Assembly (NCBI GenBank): GCA_023451825.1
Contig: JAEXYA010000044.1
Location: 1 to 20,576 of the forward strand
Reading direction: 5' to 3'
DNA: 20,576 nucleotides
Source: Pseudomonadota bacterium
Lineage (GTDB): Bacteria > Pseudomonadota > Alphaproteobacteria > Rhizobiales > Xanthobacteraceae
Below the pieces are notes generated by a model, which made no database searches, was not told where the DNA came from, and worked only from the letters and a program-made list of their open reading frames with translations. Shown here one piece after another: positions 1 through 6,650 of this stretch (position 1 is the stretch's first letter; each line of letters starts with the position of its first letter). The translations under genes were made by a program, and so were the position numbers.

Positions 1-32
1 GGCCCGGCTGCGTTTGCCCCACCCTACAAACG

Positions 33-1469
33 TCACGGCAACCGCAACACCTTCCCCGGATTCATGATCCGGCCGGGATCGATCGCCAGCTTCACCCGCC
101 GCATCAGATCCATCTCGACCTCCGACGCATAGAGCGGCAGGCGATCGATATGCATGCGGCCGATGCCATGTTCGGCGCTAATGCTGCCGCCGCACGCCAC
201 GCTCTCCTGATGCACGATCGTGTTGGCCTCATGCGCAGCCGCCTCACGAACCGACGCATCGCCGATCTCGTAGGGAAAGATCACGATCACATGCACATTG
301 CCGTCGCCGACATGGCCGCAATGCGCCACCTGGGCCTTGGGCAGGCTGCTCTCCAGCCGCCGCGTCACGCGATCGAGGAAGTCCGGCAGTGCCGAGACCG
401 GCACCGACGTATCATTCGACACCGTAAAACCTTCGCGCTTGTTGGACTCCGAAATCGTGTGCCGCAATTTCCAGATACGTTCGGCCTTTGCCTGATCGCT
501 GGCGATCACGGCATCGAGAATGACACCGCCCTCCATCGCGGCGCCCAGCGCTGTTTCCATGCTCTCGTTTGCGTTCCAGTCCGGCGAACTGTCTGCCAGT
601 TCCAGCAGCACATACCACGACGCCTCATCCGCCATCGGGCTTCCGCTCGACATGCCGTGACGCAAGACGATCTGTAGCTGGCTGCGCGACATCAGCTCGA
701 ACGTCTCGACACGCCCACCGGTCACGCGTTGCAATTCGCGGAGCAACGTAATGGCGTGATCGACACGATCGAGCGCCACCATCGCCGTCGCCGACACTGC
801 AAGCTTTGGATAGAGCTTCAACACAGCTGCCGTGACGACACCAAGCGTTCCCTCCGCCCCGACAAAGAGCTGCTTGAGATCATAGCCGGTATTGTCCTTG
901 CGCAGCGCCTTCAGTCCGTTCCAGATCCGGCCATCGGGCAGCACCACTTCGAGCCCCAATATCTGCTCGCGCATATTCCCGTAACGCAACACGCCGGTGC
1001 CGCCGGCATTGGTGGACAACAGTCCGCCGATCTCGCAACTTCCGACGCTGCCCAGCAGCACCGGAAACTGCCGATCGTGTTCGTCGGCCAGCGCGCGCAT
1101 ATCGGCAAGGATGCAGCCCGCGCCCACCGTCATCGCATTGTTGAGCAGATCGACCTGATGCACCTGGTTGAGCCGCGAGACATTGACGATCAGTCCTGCG
1201 AGACCTTCCGGCACGATGGCGCCGCCGGCGAGGCCCGTATTGCCGGCTTGCGGCACGATGGCGACGCCGTGCGCGGCACACAGGCGCACGACGGCAGACA
1301 CCTCCGCGGTGCTCCCCGGCAGGGCGACAGCGACCGCGTCGCCACGATAGCGCGCACGCCAGTCCTGCTCATAGGGCTCGGCATCCGCGCCGGTGCGCAC
1401 ATATTTGTCGCCGATGATCTCGGCCAATGCGCGACGAAACGCAGCACGCTCGGTATCCAGAAGAGGCAC
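33..1469 (-). CDS. FAD-linked D-2-hydroxyacid dehydrogenase, GlcD/D-lactate dehydrogenase type
   Basis: 478 residues, a full-length member of the FAD-binding oxidase family that oxidises D-2-hydroxy acids (lactate, glycolate, 2-hydroxyglutarate, sulfolactate) to 2-oxo acids, passing electrons towards the respiratory chain or cytochrome c. The PCMH-type FAD domain covers about residues 40-223, with the pyrophosphate-binding PQAGNTGLAGG at 73-83 and EGTLG at 206-210. The C-terminal cap domain (about 225-475) has HCGHVGDGNVH at 383-393, the usual metal/substrate histidines, and SAEHGIG at 431-437. No signal peptide or membrane segment is seen. The start codon is GTG, chosen because AAAGGA lies 6 bases upstream, inside the 16-base gap after the binding-protein gene. 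It is the last gene of a four-gene minus-strand set. The class is well supported; the substrate is unknown. Confidence 0.9.
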   Translation of the reverse strand: MPLLDTERAAFRRALAEIIGDKYVRTGADAEPYEQDWRARYRGDAVAVALPGSTAEVSAVVRLCAAHGVAIVPQAGNTGLAGGAIVPEGLAGLIVNVSRLNQVHQVDLLNNAMTVGAGCILADMRALADEHDRQFPVLLGSVGSCEIGGLLSTNAGGTGVLRYGNMREQILGLEVVLPDGRIWNGLKALRKDNTGYDLKQLFVGAEGTLGVVTAAVLKLYPKLAVSATAMVALDRVDHAITLLRELQRVTGGRVETFELMSRSQLQIVLRHGMSSGSPMADEASWYVLLELADSSPDWNANESMETALGAAMEGGVILDAVIASDQAKAERIWKLRHTISESNKREGFTVSNDTSVPVSALPDFLDRVTRRLESSLPKAQVAHCGHVGDGNVHVIVIFPYEIGDASVREAAAHEANTIVHQESVACGGSISAEHGIGRMHIDRLPLYASEVEMDLMRRVKLAIDPGRIMNPGKVLRLP

Positions 1470-1485
1470 GCAGAATCCTTTCGTT

Positions 1486-2478
1486 CTAGTCGGCCTTGAG
1501 GCCGGCAGCCGTAATCACCGGCCCCCATTTCGCAATCTCCGCTTTGACCTGAGCTGCGAGTTCAGCCGGCGTCGAGCCTACCGGCTCGCCGCTGAGCTCG
1601 ATGAGCCGCGGCTTCACGTCCGGATCGAGCGTCGCCTTGCGGAACTCCGCGCCGAGACGCTCGGCCATCCCCGCAGGCATGCCCGGCGGGCCGAAGATCG
1701 CGTTCCATGTATAGGTCTCGTAATCCGGCAATCCGGACTCGGCCACCGTTGGAATATCGGGAAACGATCCCGCACGCTTCTTGGTCGTCACAGCCAGCGC
1801 TCGCGCCGTGCCCGCCTTGATAAAGGGCGCGGCGCCGCTGAGCACATCGAACAGGATCGGGATCTGTCCACCGATCAGATCATTCATTGCCGGCGCACCA
1901 CCGCGATATGGCACATGCTCCATCTTTACGCCGGCCATTGATTTCAGAAGCTCTCCCGACAGATTCGGCGGCGTGCCGACGCCCGAAGAGCCGTAGCTGT
2001 ATTTGCCGGGCTCGGCCTTGAGCATTGCGATCAGCTCTTTGACATTGGTCGCCTTGGACGACGACGGGACGAGCAACACATTCGGCACCGTCACGATCAT
2101 CGATATCGCCGTGAAATCCGCGACGGGATCGTAAGGCGGCTGTTTCGCCATCAGCGGATTGATCGTGTGAGTGGAGATCGTTCCCATCAGCAACGTCTGC
2201 CCATCGGGCCGTGCCTTTGCCGTGCGCGTGGCGCCGACCACGCCGCCGGCCCCCGTGACGTTCTCGATCACGATGGTCTGATTGATCTGTTCGGAGACTT
2301 TCTTCGCCACATGCCGGCTCACCACATCCGTAGCGCCGCCGGCTGCGAAGGGCACGATCAGTGTGATCGGCCCTTTCGGCAGATCCTCCTGCGCCCATGC
2401 GCGCTGACGTGAAGAGAGCATCGTAGCTGCCGCGATGGCGGCCGTGCCGAAATGTCGACGTGATATCCGTGTCGTCAT
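1486..2478 (-). CDS. TctC/Bug-family periplasmic solute-binding protein of a tripartite tricarboxylate transporter
   Basis: 330 residues from the ATG at 2478; in-frame ATGs at 2487 and 2511 would lengthen it, but only 2478 has a well-spaced AGGGA. The N-terminus carries SRRHF, a twin-arginine-like motif, then an alanine-rich core and a cleavage site near AWA|QE (after residue 29), so export is expected. Family marks include the opening ITLIVPFAAGGATD, SYGSSGVGT, VPYRGGAPAMNDLIGGQ and a GPPGMPAGM loop. Bug proteins bind small carboxylates and deliver them to TctA/TctB-type membrane subunits; neither subunit is in the window, which is common for this greatly expanded family. The flanking genes encode a ThDP decarboxylase and a hydroxyacid dehydrogenase, so the ligand is probably their substrate. 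A perfect hairpin (2540-2564) separates it from the upstream gene. Confidence 0.92.
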   Translation of the reverse strand: MTTRISRRHFGTAAIAAATMLSSRQRAWAQEDLPKGPITLIVPFAAGGATDVVSRHVAKKVSEQINQTIVIENVTGAGGVVGATRTAKARPDGQTLLMGTISTHTINPLMAKQPPYDPVADFTAISMIVTVPNVLLVPSSSKATNVKELIAMLKAEPGKYSYGSSGVGTPPNLSGELLKSMAGVKMEHVPYRGGAPAMNDLIGGQIPILFDVLSGAAPFIKAGTARALAVTTKKRAGSFPDIPTVAESGLPDYETYTWNAIFGPPGMPAGMAERLGAEFRKATLDPDVKPRLIELSGEPVGSTPAELAAQVKAEIAKWGPVITAAGLKAD

Positions 2479-2539
2479 TGTTTCCATCCCTGATGTTTTG
2501 AAGGTCGGCATCGGTTGATCCGATGTCCGCCGATATTGG

Positions 2540-2564
2540 CATCAGGGCGCTACGCGCCCTGATG
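2540..2564. terminator. Perfect 11-bp intergenic hairpin
   Basis: CATCAGGGCGC and GCGCCCTGATG form an 11-bp stem with a three-base loop (TAC), 8 bases beyond the stop codon of the decarboxylase beta gene and about 60 bases before the binding-protein start. No run of T follows on either strand, so it is not a classic intrinsic terminator. It could be an attenuator or an mRNA 3'-end stabiliser that sets different levels for the enzyme and the binding protein. Confidence 0.6.
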
Positions 2565-2571
2565 CAGTCTC

Positions 2572-3168
2572 TCAAATAGGGGCATGGCCAAGTGCCGCGC
2601 GAAAACGGTTCTTGACGTAAACGCCATCACGCGGCGGCAACACGCGCGGCGGATTCTCCGCTGTCACCTTGATGGTGGCGAGTTTCACGCCCTCGCGCGA
2701 CGAGAGGCGTGTGCGCAAATCCTCGACGCCGGCCATGTCGCGGATTTCCCTCGTCCAGCCAAAGCCACAGGATTGCGCGACCTTGTCGAGATGCACGCCC
2801 ATACCGGCATGGCTCACTTGCATCCCGGTTTCGCCAAAATGCCCGTTATCGAGCACCGCGATGGTGAGGTTGGCGGGCCTGCGCGTCGCGATCGTCGCCA
2901 GCGCACCCATGCCCATCAGCATCTCGCCATCGCCGGTGACGACCAATACCGAATGATCGGGCTTCGCCGTCGCAAGGCCGAGACCAACCATGGCCGCGCT
3001 GCCCATCGCTGCCCAGAGATAGTAATTGTTGTCGTGATCGCCGGCCGCCATCACGTCATAAGACGGCGAGCCCAGCCCGGTGACGACAAGAAGATCCTTG
3101 CGCCCGGCGAGCAGCGTCTTCACGACCGCGCGGCGATCGAGCGCGCCGCCTGCATTCACTTCACCCAT
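2572..3168 (-). CDS. ThDP-dependent decarboxylase beta subunit (ComE / phosphonopyruvate decarboxylase C-terminal type)
   Basis: 198 residues from the ATG at 3168, which overlaps the end of the alpha gene by 13 bases; an upstream in-frame start at 3210 lies deep inside the alpha gene and is less likely. It is the thiamine-diphosphate pyrophosphate-binding half of a decarboxylase: the ThDP/Mg motif opens with VVTGDGE (77-82) and closes with LDNGHFG (106-112), about 27 residues later, as in sulfopyruvate decarboxylase beta (ComE). The length also fits ComE rather than a full 550-residue acetolactate-synthase-type enzyme. Together with the alpha protein it should make an alpha/beta complex that decarboxylates a 3-substituted pyruvate to an aldehyde. 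Sulfopyruvate and phosphonopyruvate are the known substrates in this group; the one used here cannot be read from sequence. Confidence 0.87.
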   Translation of the reverse strand: MGEVNAGGALDRRAVVKTLLAGRKDLLVVTGLGSPSYDVMAAGDHDNNYYLWAAMGSAAMVGLGLATAKPDHSVLVVTGDGEMLMGMGALATIATRRPANLTIAVLDNGHFGETGMQVSHAGMGVHLDKVAQSCGFGWTREIRDMAGVEDLRTRLSSREGVKLATIKVTAENPPRVLPPRDGVYVKNRFRAALGHAPI

Positions 3169-3692
3169 TGCTTCTCTCCGATCAGGCGCTGGCCGAGCAG
3201 CAAGGCGCAAGCTGAATCACCGTTGAAGGCCATCGAGGCAGCACCGCGCAGCAGCGGCGCGACATCCTGCGGTTCATCGGCGCGCCAGGTGAGCACGCCC
3301 ATCAGATTGAGCGCACGCTCGGTGGCCTGCCCCATGGGATTCTGCCAGCCGTTGAACTCGGCCCAGTCGCCGCGCATGGTCACGACCATCAGCAGCGGAA
3401 ACCGCGTGCAGGTCTGCAGCGCCAATGTGTTGATGCAATTGCCGACGCCGCTGGACTGCATCAGCAGCGCACCACGCTCGCCACCGAGCCAGGCACCGGC
3501 GAGATAGCCGATGCCTTCTTCCTCTGTGGTCAGCACGACGGAGTTGATCGTATTGTCTTCGTTGGCGAGCCGGATCGCCGTCGCATGGCCGGCATCAGGC
3601 ACGTAAACGATGTGTTTGACATCGGCGGCCTTGAGGATGTCGAACACATCCTGCCGCCAGGCCTGCCCCGGCCCCTCTCCCGCATCGCTCAT
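3156..3692 (-). CDS. ThDP-dependent decarboxylase alpha subunit (ComD / sulfopyruvate decarboxylase alpha type)
   Basis: 178 residues; the ATG at 3692 has GGAG about 6 bases upstream. It is the N-terminal (PYR) half of a ThDP decarboxylase as a separate protein. EEEG at 57-60 contains the glutamate that activates the ThDP aminopyrimidine ring, and MQSSGVGNCIN (78-88) and the nearby RGD (108-110) are as expected for ComD-type alpha subunits, which are about 170 residues long. The stop codon lies inside the beta gene (13-base overlap), implying translational coupling and equal amounts of both subunits. It is the first gene of the cassette; the 25-bp inverted repeat at 3713-3737 just upstream may be its operator. 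Confidence 0.87.
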   Translation of the reverse strand: MSDAGEGPGQAWRQDVFDILKAADVKHIVYVPDAGHATAIRLANEDNTINSVVLTTEEEGIGYLAGAWLGGERGALLMQSSGVGNCINTLALQTCTRFPLLMVVTMRGDWAEFNGWQNPMGQATERALNLMGVLTWRADEPQDVAPLLRGAASMAFNGDSACALLLGQRLIGEKQWVK

Positions 3693-3712
3693 CCAAGTCT
3701 CCGCTCGTTTGA

Positions 3713-3737
3713 CTACGCTTGTAACAGAGTAGCGTAG
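3713..3737. promoter_or_regulatory. Candidate operator upstream of the ThDP decarboxylase cassette
   Basis: CTACGCT and AGCGTAG are perfect 7-bp inverted arms with an 11-base spacer (centre TGTAACAGAGT), lying 21-45 bases upstream of the alpha-subunit ATG. The position and symmetry suit a dimeric regulator such as a GntR- or LysR-type protein. No regulator gene is in the window. No clear -35/-10 pair was found around it. Confidence 0.45.
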
Positions 3738-3860
3738 ACGAAACGATCGAGCGCGTGTCGATTTGGCAGAGAGCTATGCCGAGAATTATTATGCGCAGTG
3801 CAACAGAGCGCGCATTATCCCGCGCGCAGGAATGCGTCTGCGAATGTGCCACAAACTCTC

Positions 3861-3971
3861 CCCTCATCCTGAGGAGCGCGCCCTTGCGCGCGTCTCGAAG
3901 GATGGCCGCACACGCAGAGCCAGGCCAGCTCATGGTTCGAGACGGCGCTTCGCGCCTCCTCACCATGAGGG
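3861..3971. repeat. Family 1 palindromic intergenic repeat, copy A
   Basis: About 111 bases ending 2 bases before the ubiA stop codon. The left arm starts CCCTCATCCTGAGGAGCGCG and runs to GTCTCGAAGGATG; the right arm is its imperfect reverse complement, CATGGTTCGAGACG to CACCATGAGGG. Each arm contains an inner GC hairpin. The same element in the same orientation recurs between groES and groEL (16408-16517), sharing the GTCTCGAAGGAT-GGCCGCA stretch outside the stem. It could fold at the ubiA mRNA 3' end. Confidence 0.85.
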
Positions 3972-3973
3972 AC

Positions 3974-4903
3974 TCAGCTACGCATCACCGCGTCGATCAA
4001 AAGCCCCGCAAATAGCAGCAGTCCGGCGTCCCGATTGGATTTGAACAGCCGCAGGCACAGCGCAGAATCCTTGATGTCCACCCGCGTGATTTGCCAGGCG
4101 AGATGCCCCGCAAAAATGACGAGGCCAATCCAGGCCGGCCAGCCGGCGCCTGCCAGCCGCAATGCGACGCTGATCAACGCGACTGCGAGGCCGTAGAAGA
4201 TCACAAGCGCCGTCTGCGTGCGCTCGCCGAACAGCAGCGCCGTCGACTTCACGCCGATCAACGCATCGTCCTCGGTGTCCTGATGGGCATAAAGCGTATC
4301 ATAAGCGATGACCCAGCAGATCGATCCCGCATAGAGCAGCAGCGCTGTCGCATCGATGCGTTCGAACACGACCGCAAAACCCATCAGCGCGCCCCACGAG
4401 AATGCGAGGCCAAGCACGCTCTGCGGCCAATAGGTGATGCGCTTCATGAACGGATAGGCCGCGACGACCGCCAGCGACGCAACGCCGGTGGCAATCGCAA
4501 AACTGTTGAATTGCAGCAGCACGACGAGGCCGATCAGCGCCTGCAAGACAAGCCAGGCGAGTGCCTTCTTCGTCGTCACCTGCCCGGCAGGGATCGGCCG
4601 CGAGCGGGTACGCTCGACCTTGGCGTCGAGATCGCGATCGGTGATGTCGTTCCAGGTGCAGCCGGCGCCGCGCATGACAAAGGCGCCGATGAAGAACAGC
4701 GCGATCATCATGGCGAGTTGATCGAGCCGGCCTGCTTTGCCGGAGGCAAGCGCCGCCGACCACCAGCATGGCATCAGCAGCAGCCACGAACCGATCGGGC
4801 GATCGAACCGCGACAGCCTCAGATAGGGGCGCGACCACAAGGGGGCGACGCGATCGACCCAGTTGTCGGTCGCGTCGGCAACGCGGGCAGCCGCGTCGCT
4901 CAT
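3974..4903 (-). CDS. ubiA: 4-hydroxybenzoate polyprenyltransferase
   Basis: 309 residues, the usual length for UbiA. It transfers a polyprenyl chain (decaprenyl is expected in this group) to 4-hydroxybenzoate, the membrane step of ubiquinone synthesis. Both aspartate-rich Mg-diphosphate motifs are intact: NDITDRDLD at 85-93 followed by TRSRPIPAG, and YDTLYAHQDTEDD at 201-213 followed by GVKSTALLFG. Eight or nine hydrophobic segments fill the rest, and the LRLSRFDRPIGSWLL opening (about 28-42) is typical. The ATG overlaps the stop codon of the upstream secreted-protein gene by 4 bases (ATGA), so the two are translationally coupled. Its 3' end abuts repeat copy A. Confidence 0.96.
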   Translation of the reverse strand: MSDAAARVADATDNWVDRVAPLWSRPYLRLSRFDRPIGSWLLLMPCWWSAALASGKAGRLDQLAMMIALFFIGAFVMRGAGCTWNDITDRDLDAKVERTRSRPIPAGQVTTKKALAWLVLQALIGLVVLLQFNSFAIATGVASLAVVAAYPFMKRITYWPQSVLGLAFSWGALMGFAVVFERIDATALLLYAGSICWVIAYDTLYAHQDTEDDALIGVKSTALLFGERTQTALVIFYGLAVALISVALRLAGAGWPAWIGLVIFAGHLAWQITRVDIKDSALCLRLFKSNRDAGLLLFAGLLIDAVMRS

Positions 4904-5604
4904 CGGGTGAGAACGTTGCCGTTCAGCGTATCGAAGGTGGTGCCGCCGCTCTTGCGCGCGGTGGAGGCGTCAGGCAGCGAGGCCGATGAGCCGAGCACAT
5001 CGCTGAGGCGCGGTGCCGCAACCGGGCCAGGGCCGCCACCACCACCACGGGCCGCTGCGCAGACTTTCTGCCGCATGCCTTCGGTGTTCTTGTGGCCGGC
5101 CTGCATCTGTGCGCCGACATTGTCCGGAATGCCGCACTTGGTGGCATTGGCCTTGATGTAGGCGATCATCTTCACTTCGCTCTGCGAGAAGGCCGAGATC
5201 AGTTTGCAGGCTTCATCCGGCGGCGCGCGGCGTTCGCTCGCGGCCTTGATGGCAGCGCCGCGCTTTTCGGCTTCCTGGCGCAGCGGCAGAAAGCCCTTCA
5301 TGCAGGCATCATCGTTGCCGGACGGACCGGCCTGCTGCTGCGGAGGCGCGAAACCGCCGCCGCTCAGCGGCGCAGCGCCGCCGGAAGGAAATGCACTGGG
5401 CGTTGCAGGCGCACCGCCGACCGGCGGGAATGGCGACGCAGCCGCGGGTGCGCCGTTAACGGGCGGGAATGGCGAAGAACTCGCAGGCGCAGCGCTGCTT
5501 TGCCCCGGCAGCGGCGCGGGAAATGCGCCTTGCGCATAGGCGCCGGCAACCTGCACGGCGAAGGCGGCCACGGCGAGTGGCGCAATGAAAAGACGGCTGA
5601 TCAC
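4900..5604 (-). CDS. Secreted Pro/Ala-rich protein with four cysteines, family unknown
   Basis: 234 residues. The start is GTG with a very strong GGAGGAAA about 5 bases upstream. Residues 1-24 form a signal peptide (cleavage AYA|QG), so the protein is periplasmic or secreted. Residues 26-92 are low complexity, with three imperfect copies of a unit like SPFPPVNGAPAA (about 44-80). A compact part (98-183) has four cysteines at 101, 133, 157 and 182, spaced as if for two disulfides, and helical charged sequence. A glycine run (187-191) and a tail ending FDTLNGNVLTR follow. I do not recognise a named family; I have the impression that similar proteins sit before ubiA in related genomes. The 4-base overlap with ubiA shows co-translation but does not prove shared function. 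Confidence 0.8.
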   Translation of the reverse strand: MISRLFIAPLAVAAFAVQVAGAYAQGAFPAPLPGQSSAAPASSSPFPPVNGAPAAASPFPPVGGAPATPSAFPSGGAAPLSGGGFAPPQQQAGPSGNDDACMKGFLPLRQEAEKRGAAIKAASERRAPPDEACKLISAFSQSEVKMIAYIKANATKCGIPDNVGAQMQAGHKNTEGMRQKVCAAARGGGGGPGPVAAPRLSDVLGSSASLPDASTARKSGGTTFDTLNGNVLTR

Positions 5605-5651
5605 AGATTTTCCTCCGGCAGCATGTGCTCCGCGAACAGAGCAGAAGCTCT

Positions 5652-5663
5652 CCTGAATTCAGG
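5652..5663. promoter_or_regulatory. 12-bp perfect palindrome in the divergent promoter region
   Basis: CCTGAATTCAGG is a perfect palindrome, 48 bases upstream of the secreted-protein start and about 15 bases before the predicted rsmE -35. It is a possible operator for either gene; no matching regulator is known to me. Confidence 0.3.
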
Positions 5664-5677
5664 CACTTCTACGATTC

Positions 5678-5706
5678 CTGCCAAGCCTTAACAACCCACT
5701 TATAAT
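5678..5706 (+). promoter_or_regulatory. Predicted sigma-70-type promoter for rsmE
   Basis: A perfect TATAAT at 5701-5706 is preceded by CTGCCA (5678-5683) with a 17-base spacer. Transcription would start near 5713, leaving a leader of about 90 bases before the rsmE ATG. The -10 is unusually good for a GC-rich alphaproteobacterium; the -35 matches 4 of 6 consensus bases. Confidence 0.5.
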
Positions 5707-5804
5707 GCTGGGATTCTGGCAGCAGCGCGGCGCAAGGCCGCGATATCACATGGTATTTCGTCGCATCTGCGCTAAATCACGGGCTCGAAAACGGGACCTT
5801 TCTC

Positions 5805-6560
5805 ATGCCGCAATCCGACTTCCGCAGCCCTCGCCTCTATGTTGACGCAAGTCTTGCGACGGATGCGGCGATCGCCCTCGACCGCAGCCAAAGCAACTAT
5901 CTCGGCAACGTTCTGCGCCTGAATGCCGGCGATCCCGTGCTGGTGTTCAACGGCCGCGACGGCGAATGGCAGGCGGCGATCGCAGCCGGCAAGCGCGCCG
6001 ATAAGCTGTTGGTTCTCAAGCAGATGCGCCCGCAGGACAAGCTCTCCGACATCACCTACGCCTTCGCGCCGCTGAAACATGCGCGGCTCGATTACATGGT
6101 GCAGAAGGCCATCGAGATGGGCGCCGCAAAGCTGCAGCCGGTGGTGACACGGCATACGCAAACCAGCCGCGTGAATACCGAGCGGATGCGGGCGAATGTG
6201 GTGGAAGCGGCCGAGCAATGCGGGATTCTGAGCATCGCGGATGTGGCTGAGCCGTTGAATTTGCAGAAGTTTCTGGACCAGCGCGATGCCAAGCGGCTGC
6301 TGATTTTCTGCGATGAAGCAGCGGAAGTCGCTGATCCCATTGCGGCTTTGACCGGTGCAAAAGCCGCGACGGCAGGCGGAATCGACGTCCTGATCGGCCC
6401 GGAGGGCGGATTTGCCGAGGAAGAACGGGCACTTCTACTGAAGCAACCGACCATTCTCCGCCTCGCCTTGGGTCCGCGCATCATGCGGGCGGATACAGCG
6501 GCCGTTGCGGCTCTGGCGGTGATTCAGGCGGTGCTGGGCGACTGGGCGGCATTCAATTAA
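5805..6560 (+). CDS. rsmE: 16S rRNA (uracil-1498-N3)-methyltransferase
   Basis: 251 residues, the normal length for RsmE, which uses S-adenosylmethionine to methylate N3 of U1498 in 16S rRNA of the 30S subunit. The N-terminal PUA-like RNA-binding part covers about 1-75 (RLYVD, NYLGNVLRLNAGD). The C-terminal SPOUT/trefoil-knot domain shows KAIEMGA (101-107), EAAEQCG (134-140), IGPEGGF (197-203) and LGPRIMRADTAAVAAL (222-237), where the more usual form is LG-RILR-ETA. The ATG is preceded by GGGA about 8 bases upstream. It is divergent from the ubiA pair and 90 bases before hisZ; whether it is co-transcribed with hisZG is not clear. Confidence 0.95.
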   Translation: MPQSDFRSPRLYVDASLATDAAIALDRSQSNYLGNVLRLNAGDPVLVFNGRDGEWQAAIAAGKRADKLLVLKQMRPQDKLSDITYAFAPLKHARLDYMVQKAIEMGAAKLQPVVTRHTQTSRVNTERMRANVVEAAEQCGILSIADVAEPLNLQKFLDQRDAKRLLIFCDEAAEVADPIAALTGAKAATAGGIDVLIGPEGGFAEEERALLLKQPTILRLALGPRIMRADTAAVAALAVIQAVLGDWAAFN

Positions 6561-6650
6561 GCCACTTCCCCAAAGGCAGTCGAAACGTCGCAAGCGGCGT
6601 GCTAAGGGGCTGCGATCACGGCCACCTCATTGGAATTGCTGGACTTCGAG

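Noticed and set aside
1..30. Sequence resembling the end of another repeat (reverse complement contains TTTGTAGGGTGGGGCAAACG)
   Set aside because: It recalls a GTAGGGTGGGCAAA repeat seen in related genomes, but only a fragment is in the window and no second copy is present.
3755..4044. Possible small genes in the gap upstream of the decarboxylase cassette
   Set aside because: The frames run through repeat copy A and into ubiA on the opposite strand, with no ribosome site or recognisable domain.
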